A program made the translations under genes and the position numbers. From the NCBI GenBank assembly GCA_030590605.1, contig JAUUYB010000021.1, positions 1 through 11,878 of the forward strand: a DNA stretch of 11,878 nucleotides, in the 5' to 3' direction. This DNA is from Candidatus Woesearchaeota archaeon. Its GTDB lineage: Archaea; Nanobdellota; Nanobdellia; Woesearchaeales; JAUUYB01. The notes below the pieces were generated by a model. It did not search any database. It had not been told where the DNA came from and saw nothing but the letters and a program-made list of their open reading frames with translations. This document shows positions 6,187 through 11,878 of this stretch, one piece after another. Within the stretch, counting starts at the first letter, position 1; every line of letters starts with the position of its first letter.

Positions 6187-8037
6187 TTATTTATCTAACC
6201 TTCTGTTGATCCTTCGTGTCATGATGAAGTTCAACACATTCAACCCAATGAGAGCGATCAGTCCTATGAGATAGACCATCTCTTTTGTTCCGGATATGAA
6301 TCCAGATATGACAGTTATTCCCTCATGCGACCCTGCACCATCTACTTTACGTGGGTCTAAACCTACGATATATAATTCACTTACCCTATAATCCCCAGTA
6401 CCGTTTACCCTATATTCTGTAGTCCATATCCTATTGATTGGAGTTTCTGTTTTCGGTCCAAGGGATGCGTTGAACGGAACCTTCCGTGGTATGACCCACC
6501 TGAAAGCAGTACCGTTGAATGTCCCTGAAAATACAGACTCGTTCCTGTTCGGCTGCTGTGTGAATGTGGCCAAAGACCAATTGAATTCAGCAGGTATGAA
6601 ATCATAGACTGTAACATCGAGACCTGACGGAGTCCATGCATTCCCAATATTCTCTACTGTTATATTGATCAAATACTGGTCTTCTCCTATGTTCGAAACA
6701 TTCTTGTCTACCTGTAACCAGTAACCGTTCACTACATATACATACTTCATGTAATAATCGTTCCCTGACTGGGTGAACGAAGAGTTCAATATCTGATTGT
6801 AGCTGTTGATGAGCTCGAAATACGGTCTCATCCAAACGATAGGTGGAGGGCTATTGTCATCAGAGCCATCAGTGAAATTGAATTTCCAAGACGTATTGAA
6901 TGTCCCTGACGGATCAGTATACCACTGATCTGTAATATTTATCACTGTATCCGGATTGTAAGTCTTATTCAGTTCACCGAATCTAGTAGTGGAGTTACCA
7001 GGATTCAAGCTCTCTGTAATCCAAAGGGACACTGCATCCAGATTGTAAGAAATGTTATAGCTTGTATTGAACATAGCATCGACCTGCCAGGTGACATTCG
7101 TCGAATTAGGATTGTCGTCAGCAGGCTGGATGATCTTCTTGCTCTCCCTGAACAGCCCGGGCCCTTTTGCTCTGATCATGGTTATGGTGAGGTTCGAGGA
7201 AGCATATTCCACCACATAGCTTAATCTTTCTGTCAAAGCGAGATAGATCCCAGATTCAGGAGTCATGTCAGGTGCCTTAACAATAAAGGATATATTGTAC
7301 TCTTGAGTCGTATTCAGGGTCCCTCCGCCAGGAGTCCAGTTCCAATTACGGTCGTTAGTTGCGTTGCCAGTCACATTATCAGCATCGTTTGTTGAACCCC
7401 TGAAGGGATTCACCAACTGCACCAGAGTAAAATTCCTAAGAGTAGAACCATTACTTGCATTGGCGAAAATCGAATTCGAATAGATTTCAATCTTTAATTG
7501 AGAGATGTTCTTTAATATCGAAAGAGCGTTAGTAACATTTTGAGTAACAGTCCAGTTCTCTCCTGCAAGCACTTTACGATCGAGACCTGAGTTGAGACCT
7601 GCATACATCGTGTCTATAGATACAGGTGGTGCGACTGTGAGACAGCTAACGTTGTAGCTCCATGTAGAATAGTTTCCAGGCATGAGCTCTGGAATCTCTA
7701 TAGTATAGTTATCTGCGGTTGCGCTGGTCTGGGTTCCAGTCCTTCCGTCAGTATTCGAGAAATTTGTAAGCATATTAGCTGTGTTCGTGAATTCGACAAT
7801 GACCTCAAACAGGGTGATATCCGTGCTTGGGTTAGTGATATTTAACACTCCAGTAATAGTACAAGACGTCGTGTTTTCTCCCCAATCGACAGCGCTCTGC
7901 CCATAGGAGATGTTCCTGTAGACTGTCTCAAGCAGAGTTACGTTGACCCTTGTCTCAAGTATCTCTGCATGCACACTTAGTGAACCAACCATCAAAAAAA
8001 GTAGTACTATCAATATACCCAGAATTCCACGCTTCAT
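6187..8037 (-). CDS. Heavily sequon-rich secreted membrane-anchored surface protein (first gene of operon)
   Basis: About 616 residues. Signal peptide with a long hydrophobic core, cleaved after SVHA. The outside region has about 37 N-x-S/T sequons by hand count, roughly one per 16 residues, and is rich in Asn, Thr, Ser, Trp and Tyr, like heavily N-glycosylated S-layer-type proteins. Two cysteines (about 59 and 132) may pair. Close to the C-terminal end a DUF11-like module is visible (YLINITVENIG, then VYDFIPAEF), followed by one membrane segment and RRINRR, so the tail is short and inside. The ATG at 8037 is preceded by AGGTGAT, a good match to the archaeal 16S 3' end, 8-9 bases upstream. 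An in-frame GTG at 8049 lies inside that site and could be used only if the mRNA were leaderless. It resembles a surface-layer or adhesion protein; exact role unknown. Confidence 0.78.
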   Translation of the reverse strand: MKRGILGILIVLLFLMVGSLSVHAEILETRVNVTLLETVYRNISYGQSAVDWGENTTSCTITGVLNITNPSTDITLFEVIVEFTNTANMLTNFSNTDGRTGTQTSATADNYTIEIPELMPGNYSTWSYNVSCLTVAPPVSIDTMYAGLNSGLDRKVLAGENWTVTQNVTNALSILKNISQLKIEIYSNSIFANASNGSTLRNFTLVQLVNPFRGSTNDADNVTGNATNDRNWNWTPGGGTLNTTQEYNISFIVKAPDMTPESGIYLALTERLSYVVEYASSNLTITMIRAKGPGLFRESKKIIQPADDNPNSTNVTWQVDAMFNTSYNISYNLDAVSLWITESLNPGNSTTRFGELNKTYNPDTVINITDQWYTDPSGTFNTSWKFNFTDGSDDNSPPPIVWMRPYFELINSYNQILNSSFTQSGNDYYMKYVYVVNGYWLQVDKNVSNIGEDQYLINITVENIGNAWTPSGLDVTVYDFIPAEFNWSLATFTQQPNRNESVFSGTFNGTAFRWVIPRKVPFNASLGPKTETPINRIWTTEYRVNGTGDYRVSELYIVGLDPRKVDGAGSHEGITVISGFISGTKEMVYLIGLIALIGLNVLNFIMTRRINRRLDK

Positions 8038-8045
8038 TTTTCGAA

Positions 8046-8052
8046 TCACCTT
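8046..8052 (-). promoter_or_regulatory. Shine-Dalgarno site deciding the start of the surface operon
   Basis: Minus strand AGGTGAT, an uninterrupted match to the expected anti-SD of archaeal 16S rRNA, ends 8 bases before the ATG at 8037. It contains the alternative GTG start (8049), so using the SD excludes that start. Confidence 0.6.
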
Positions 8053-8070
8053 TTTTTATGACCTATGAAC

Positions 8071-8080
8071 ATATTTATAT
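8071..8080 (-). promoter_or_regulatory. TATA box of the surface operon
   Basis: Minus strand ATATAAATAT. The predicted transcription start is near 8050, giving a leader of about a dozen bases that contains the AGGTGAT site. It would drive all three surface genes; no clear second promoter is seen inside the operon. Confidence 0.55.
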
Positions 8081-8108
8081 CTCAATATACTTAAGTGGTA
8101 TACCCAAA

Positions 8109-8206
8109 TTTTATAATATTTAAATGTTTCGGATTACCCAGAGGAGAGTGAGTGCAACAGAAACTGTTATCATATGATTTTAGGTGTGTTGCATATATGT
8201 ATTTTT
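8109..8206 (+). other. Structured region with TATA-like element, alternative hairpins and T-tract (possible small RNA or operator)
   Basis: A TATA-like TTTTATAATATTT (8109-8121) is followed by an inverted repeat TGCAACA / TGTTGCA (8153-8159 and 8187-8193), a competing hairpin AACAG-AAA-CTGTT (8156-8168), a perfect 10-base palindrome ATCATATGAT (8169-8178), and five T (8202-8206). A transcript from about 8138 to 8206 would be near 70 bases. It could equally be regulator-binding DNA between the two divergent genes. A GTG at 8149 after AGAGGAG could open a nine-codon reading frame. Confidence 0.3.
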
Positions 8207-8230
8207 GAGTGAATCCGCACGAGTAGAAAG

Positions 8231-8238
8231 ATATATAA
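8231..8238 (+). promoter_or_regulatory. TATA box of the CheC-like gene
   Basis: ATATATAA preceded by GTAGAAAG. The predicted start of transcription is near 8260, giving a leader of about 30 bases. This leader carries GAGGGG (8281-8286), four bases before the ATG at 8291, as ribosome-binding site. Confidence 0.55.
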
Positions 8239-8290
8239 GGCTTAATCCCCTCAGGGAAACAGAACATCAAGAAGAAAAAAGAGGGGTCAA

Positions 8291-9484
8291 ATGCCGGAAC
8301 AGTATGAGGAGATCTTCAATAAATTCGTCAAGGAAAGACTAGGCGGCCTTGCTGGCAACATGCTCCTTAAAATGTACATGGACAAAGCAGGCATATCTTC
8401 TCTTTCCTCCTTAGAACAGAAGGACCTCATCAAATTCTCAGACTATTTCATATATGAAGTATTCAAGAACCATGTCTCAAGGGAAGAAATAGATTCAATC
8501 AGACTGCAGCTGAACCTTTATTTCTGCTTCCAAAAAGCGAATGAGAAAATCTCTAAGATGGTCAATACAGATATCATCCTCCACCCCTTAAAACTAAATA
8601 TCGAGCCGAAATCATCCTTTGATGTCATCCTGAACAGCCTAACCAAGGATGTCACTGCACTCACAATCAATATCACAGGTTACATCAAAGGAACATTCCT
8701 TTTCTTCATCTTCAAGCAATCTGCACTAGACCTTGCAAACATCATGATCAAATCTATGCTCGACCAGACCCCTGAGGGCGAAGAAATCGATGATATGAAG
8801 GAATCTGCAATCAAGGAATTCCTGAATATCATGATCCCTACATTCCTAGGTACAATCTCTAATACCCTCGGAAAGGAAATCAGGTACACTTTCAAAAAAC
8901 ATAAACTGACTGACACTGCGATGCAGATCGGAGAATCGCTGGCCTATGTGAACCAAGTAGAGAACGGTGTAGACAAAGTCAAGAAAATCATATCTACAGA
9001 AATAGAACTCGATATCCAGACTAAAAAGATCCAAGGTATCTGTTTCTTCATGCTCGAGAACGAAGAATCTCACATCTCATCGACGCTCAAATCATCGGGG
9101 ATCAAGAAAGGAAATATCCTCATGGATATCGATATCGATGAGATATATCTTGAACCAGGCCTTGGGATAAAGGGTCAAATCACCGCACTTATGGACCACC
9201 TGTTCCCTAACAGAGGAGAAGATATGGTGAATCATGCCATGTCAAGCGTCAATATCAGCGGATTCTCACACCTCTCAATCGGTGTCAAGAGCAAGTTCAT
9301 CATCAAACTCGCCAGCTTTACCCAGAATGAATATTCAGAGCGAGTCGTAAAATTCCTCAAAAAAAAACTCGGAGGGATCCTCAGCGTCTCTGTCGGAAAG
9401 ATAACCCTCGGTCCAGTCAAGGACCCGCTCAAGAAAGTAGATAAAGAAATCTTAGAACGGATGCTTAGGGAAGGCTCCGAGTAG
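8291..9484 (+). CDS. CheC/CheX-like protein with extra N- and C-terminal domains
   Basis: 397 residues, no signal peptide or membrane segment, so cytoplasmic. Residues 1-85 are helical and resemble no family I can name with certainty. Residues about 90-260 fit a CheC/CheX-type fold: beta strands VTALTINITGYIKGTFLFFI, then the helix that contains S172-A-I-K-E176-F-L-N179, which fits the phosphatase motif (D/S)-x3-E-x2-N; the Pro that in CheC follows 23 residues later is replaced by Lys. In CheC and CheX the Glu and Asn of this motif remove phosphate from CheY-P, so phosphatase activity is possible. Residues about 270-397 form a further region of unknown kind, ending in a basic helical tail. 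No CheA, CheY or receptor gene is in the window. The gene is divergent from the surface operon. Role uncertain: phospho-response regulator phosphatase or a repurposed scaffold. Confidence 0.62.
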   Translation: MPEQYEEIFNKFVKERLGGLAGNMLLKMYMDKAGISSLSSLEQKDLIKFSDYFIYEVFKNHVSREEIDSIRLQLNLYFCFQKANEKISKMVNTDIILHPLKLNIEPKSSFDVILNSLTKDVTALTINITGYIKGTFLFFIFKQSALDLANIMIKSMLDQTPEGEEIDDMKESAIKEFLNIMIPTFLGTISNTLGKEIRYTFKKHKLTDTAMQIGESLAYVNQVENGVDKVKKIISTEIELDIQTKKIQGICFFMLENEESHISSTLKSSGIKKGNILMDIDIDEIYLEPGLGIKGQITALMDHLFPNRGEDMVNHAMSSVNISGFSHLSIGVKSKFIIKLASFTQNEYSERVVKFLKKKLGGILSVSVGKITLGPVKDPLKKVDKEILERMLREGSE

Positions 9485-9486
9485 GG

Positions 9487-9520
9487 AGTAGATTATAACA
9501 AGATATAAATAAGTAGATTA
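9487..9520 (+). repeat. 9-base direct repeat flanking a TATA-like block
   Basis: AGTAGATTA occurs at 9487-9495 and 9512-9520, 25 bases apart, with AGATATAAATAA between the copies. It lies just after the stop of the CheC-like gene and before the promoter of the next gene. It may be a regulator site; the chance of random occurrence in A/T-rich DNA is not small. Confidence 0.25.
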
Positions 9521-9549
9521 ACGATGAAATATGTATAGAAATAGTAACA

Positions 9550-9557
9550 TTTATATA
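9550..9557 (+). promoter_or_regulatory. TATA box of the winged-helix-like gene
   Basis: TTTATATA within the shared ACATTTATATA motif. Transcription should start near 9578. The short leader carries GGGGGAT at 9582-9588, a likely ribosome site that supports the GTG start at 9593. Confidence 0.6.
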
Positions 9558-9592
9558 TTAATATTTTAATATCATTCTTTTGGGGGATAAAA

Positions 9593-10003
9593 GTGGTCAT
9601 ATTATTTGACTTGTTTAATTTGCCAGATGATGTCTTCGAGATCATCTTCGCGACTACACAGCAGAAGATAGTCGCGACTGTACTTATCCGAACCCTTAAA
9701 GAGAATGGAGGAGAGATGTCGAAGACAGAAATGTCATTCTTCGCCACCAAGCTCCATGAAGGCAAGCTCGAAACCGAAATAAACGAGCCGGGATATCGTG
9801 GGAAGACCGTGAATCTTTCCTATAATAAACGACAGTTCTATGATAGGATACTCACTCCTATGAAAAGCATGGGTATGATCTATTACGACCTCTACAAGAA
9901 GACATATATGATTTCAGACAAATTCACGAAAGAAATCCAGAAAGTCGGCATCCTTTGGCAACGGGAACTAAAGAAACCAATAGGCGCTAAACTCAAAAGC
10001 TAA
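9593..10003 (+). CDS. Small winged-helix-like protein (putative transcription regulator)
   Basis: 136 residues, cytoplasmic, no cysteines. Two helical blocks (about 22-55) are followed by NKRQFYDRILTPMKSMGMI, which looks like a recognition helix, and by YYDLYKKTYMISDKF, which looks like the wing hairpin of a winged helix-turn-helix. A basic tail ends the protein. Archaeal regulators of this size commonly bind DNA near their own or a neighbouring promoter; the target is unknown. The start is GTG, supported by GGGGGAT six to ten bases upstream and by a TATA box at a matching distance. The last 11 bases (9993-10003) overlap the end of the convergent helicase gene. It lies downstream of the CheC-like gene but has its own promoter. 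Confidence 0.6.
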   Translation: MVILFDLFNLPDDVFEIIFATTQQKIVATVLIRTLKENGGEMSKTEMSFFATKLHEGKLETEINEPGYRGKTVNLSYNKRQFYDRILTPMKSMGMIYYDLYKKTYMISDKFTKEIQKVGILWQRELKKPIGAKLKS

Positions 10004-11840
10004 GGAAATTCCTTATCCTATTCTGAAAATCAAGACTTACCTCTATCTTCCAATCTTTCGGGAAGCATCTCCTATACTGATCCCATGCGAACCTTTCTTC
10101 AAGGAATATGATGATCCCCTTATCATCTTCGCTCCTGATACACCTACCTGCATTCTGAAGCGACTTCGTAATCGCAGGAAGTACATACCCGTAATCCCAC
10201 CCTTTCGAGAATTTCAGATCATAATATTCTATGAGCTGCTTGGTCTCAAGATCAGGCACCTGAAGAGGAAGACCGACTATCACCACTCCCTTCAAGAGAT
10301 CTCCTGGCAAATCGATCCCTTCTCCAAACGACCCTGATGCAACACCAGTCAATACTGCACCAGCTTTCTTGTAAGACTTGAATGATTCTATCATCTCTTG
10401 CTTCTCCTCTTTTTGCATTCCGGAAACCTCTGAAAAAATCGTCTTCTCTGAAAGACGCTGAAATGATGCAAGGACCCTATCCCTGATCAAATAACTTGGA
10501 AAGAAAATCGCGATATTTCCTGGAATCGCGTTCGTTATCCCTGCACAGATCCCAGCTATCGACATGAACTGCTCGTCAGTCCTCTTCGCGTACCTGGTCG
10601 TGGTCTTCGGTATGATAAGATTCAATCGATTCTCTGTAGGGAACGGGCTGTCAAACTCAAGCAGTCTAGCATCATCACCGAACCCCAATATGTCCTGATA
10701 CATCTCGAGAGGCACAAGCGTCCCTGACATAAGCACTGATGCATGCGCACCCTCAATGATCTCCCTAGTATAAAGAGAGGGATCCATACATCTATAAGAA
10801 AGAATCTTATACCCTTTTTTCCCTTGCTTACTCGACAGGATCCTAGTGAAGCCCTCATCGCCACCTTTCCACGCAGCGAGGAATGCTGCGACAGACGCGA
10901 GCATGCTCCTCTTCTTCTTCAGCTTTATCTCTTCAGCAGCATCAGAAAGCAACTCAATAATATCATCATACTCCCCAAACTTCTTCAAAACATCCATCAG
11001 AGCATGTCTCTTTACAAGCACCTCTTTCCCTGGGTCCAATCTCTCTGATTCCAGAAATCTGCCAAGCTCAAGAAGAACACCTGTATCCATCTCTAACTTC
11101 TCTGCTTCCTTGATCGCTCTGGAAAGTACGAAATCCGTCAGCCTGGAAGTGGAAAGCTCCCTTATCCTCCCACCGAGATTATGACCTTCATCAATGATCA
11201 ATATACAATCATCCAGGCCTCGCCCGATCTTGCCTAAGAAAAGATTGAGTATGGATGTGTTGAACACATAATAATAGTCAGCCACTATGACGTTCGCGTG
11301 CTCTGAGACATTCATAAGGACCTCATAAGGACAGAGTCCTTTCTCTACACATTCTGACTTCACCTCCTCGGCATGGAATGGCCCGTCATTCTTGATCCTA
11401 GCCGCTAATTCCTGTCCTTTAGGGGAAAGGCTGTTCTTTGATCTTGTCTGCTTATAAAAATCGCATGACCCTTCCTCCCTCACAGTCCTACAGTAATCAG
11501 CAAACTCTCTTGACCTAAGACTCTCTACACCTTTCATTCCGCATAGGCCCTGTTTTCCGATGATATCAGACACAACCACCTTCACCCCATGTTTTTCCTT
11601 GATCTCTCTGATGGTGTCGATCGCAATCTTATGCTGGGTATGCCTGGATGTCAAGAAGAAAACTATCTTATCATGAGCGAGGGCGTACTCTATCGCAGGA
11701 GCGAGGGAAGCCGCAGTCTTTCCGAGACCAGTAGGTGCATGAATGAGACAAGAACCTCCTGATTCAACAGTCTTATCTATCTCAGACATCAACCGGTCCT
11801 GCTCAGATCGGACCTTATCGTATGGAAATAGTGAAGTCAT
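9993..11840 (-). CDS. xpd: XPD/Rad3-family iron-sulphur DNA helicase
   Basis: About 615 residues, in the range of archaeal XPD. The N-terminus has the Q-motif-like LFPYDKVRSEQ. Walker A is APTGLGKT (35-42). Cysteines at about 100, 117, 126 and 170 (the last in LCPYEV) match the four ligands of the XPD 4Fe-4S cluster; a fifth at 164 is close. Walker B is IIDEGHN (DEGH, where DEAH is usual). SGTLVPLEMY, GVASGSFGEGIDLPG and LQNAGRCIR (motif VI, with the arginine finger) follow. The family unwinds DNA 5'-to-3' with ATP and acts in nucleotide excision repair in eukaryotes; the archaeal role is debated. A related DinG-type assignment is possible. ATG at 11840 is preferred over TTG at 11846 because it fits a leaderless start about 30 bases after the TATA box. 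The gene overlaps its convergent neighbour by 11 bases. Confidence 0.88.
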   Translation of the reverse strand: MTSLFPYDKVRSEQDRLMSEIDKTVESGGSCLIHAPTGLGKTAASLAPAIEYALAHDKIVFFLTSRHTQHKIAIDTIREIKEKHGVKVVVSDIIGKQGLCGMKGVESLRSREFADYCRTVREEGSCDFYKQTRSKNSLSPKGQELAARIKNDGPFHAEEVKSECVEKGLCPYEVLMNVSEHANVIVADYYYVFNTSILNLFLGKIGRGLDDCILIIDEGHNLGGRIRELSTSRLTDFVLSRAIKEAEKLEMDTGVLLELGRFLESERLDPGKEVLVKRHALMDVLKKFGEYDDIIELLSDAAEEIKLKKKRSMLASVAAFLAAWKGGDEGFTRILSSKQGKKGYKILSYRCMDPSLYTREIIEGAHASVLMSGTLVPLEMYQDILGFGDDARLLEFDSPFPTENRLNLIIPKTTTRYAKRTDEQFMSIAGICAGITNAIPGNIAIFFPSYLIRDRVLASFQRLSEKTIFSEVSGMQKEEKQEMIESFKSYKKAGAVLTGVASGSFGEGIDLPGDLLKGVVIVGLPLQVPDLETKQLIEYYDLKFSKGWDYGYVLPAITKSLQNAGRCIRSEDDKGIIIFLEERFAWDQYRRCFPKDWKIEVSLDFQNRIRNFLSF

Positions 11841-11865
11841 CTTCAATCCAGGGTCGGGTCACCCT

Positions 11866-11873
11866 TTATTATG
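11866..11873 (-). promoter_or_regulatory. TATA-like element for the XPD-family gene
   Basis: Minus strand ATAATAAA, centred about 30 bases before the ATG at 11840. Between it and the start is GGGTGACCC (11856-11864), an inverted repeat GGGT-G-ACCC that might be a regulator site; as a ribosome site its GGGTGA is too far (about 18 bases) from the ATG. Close to the window edge, so upstream elements are not visible. Confidence 0.45.
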
Positions 11874-11878
11874 TTTTA

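Noticed and set aside
8124..8177. Short plus-strand reading frame of 17 codons before the CheC-like gene
   Set aside because: The ATG is only a few bases after the TATA-like block, before the expected transcript start, and has no ribosome site.
11841..11846. TTG start for the helicase gene
   Set aside because: The ATG six bases later fits the expected transcript start, and the family normally begins just before LFPY.
11851..11864. GGGTC / GACCC-type repeats upstream of the helicase as a terminator or operator
   Set aside because: Arms of only four bases with a one-base centre; kept only as a comment in the promoter entry.
1..11878. tRNA, rRNA, CRISPR array, insertion sequence or integrase
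   Set aside because: No cloverleaf-like gap sequence, no regularly spaced repeats, no transposase or integrase motifs in any likely reading frame.

Overview
The window looks archaeal. The evidence is: an XPD/Rad3-type iron-sulphur helicase; A/T-rich TATA boxes about 23-30 bases before several start codons, which points to leaderless mRNAs; other genes with GGTGAT/GAGG-type Shine-Dalgarno sites; and surface proteins very rich in N-glycosylation sequons. A lineage cannot be fixed from this alone. The style (many secreted proteins of unknown function, compact spacing, mixed leaderless and SD-led starts) would fit a DPANN-type or other poorly characterised archaeon, but that is inference. No rRNA, tRNA, CRISPR array, transposase or integrase is visible. 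No gene-free stretch exceeds 300 bases; the longest is 8051-8290, which holds two divergent promoters and a cluster of symmetric elements.

Left part (1-3488): a 5'-truncated membrane protein with an outside Ig-like domain and an inside domain that resembles a C39-type papain-fold protease but seems to have lost its catalytic residues. Next come three small transcription units in more A/T-rich DNA: a minus-strand YkgJ-type cysteine-cluster protein, a divergent plus-strand methyltransferase with a zinc-ribbon front end, and an orphan 107-residue protein. After these lies a small membrane-anchored acidic protein whose stop codon overlaps that of the convergent surface operon.

Middle (3485-8037, minus strand): a three-gene operon. 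Each product has a signal peptide, a large outside beta-rich region and one C-terminal membrane anchor. The first (about 616 residues) carries about 37 N-glycosylation sequons, the second (240 residues) none, and the third (645 residues) about a dozen plus a charged cytoplasmic tail of about 90 residues. Together they look like an uncharacterised cell-surface complex.

Right part (8050-11878): divergent from the surface operon is a 397-residue protein that contains a CheC/CheX-like core with an S-x3-E-x2-N motif, fused to unrecognised N- and C-terminal regions. It is followed by a small winged-helix-like protein that overlaps, tail to tail by 11 bases, an XPD-family helicase on the minus strand. 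The most interesting items are the surface operon next to a divergent CheC-like gene, the structured region between them, and the apparently dead C39-like receptor.
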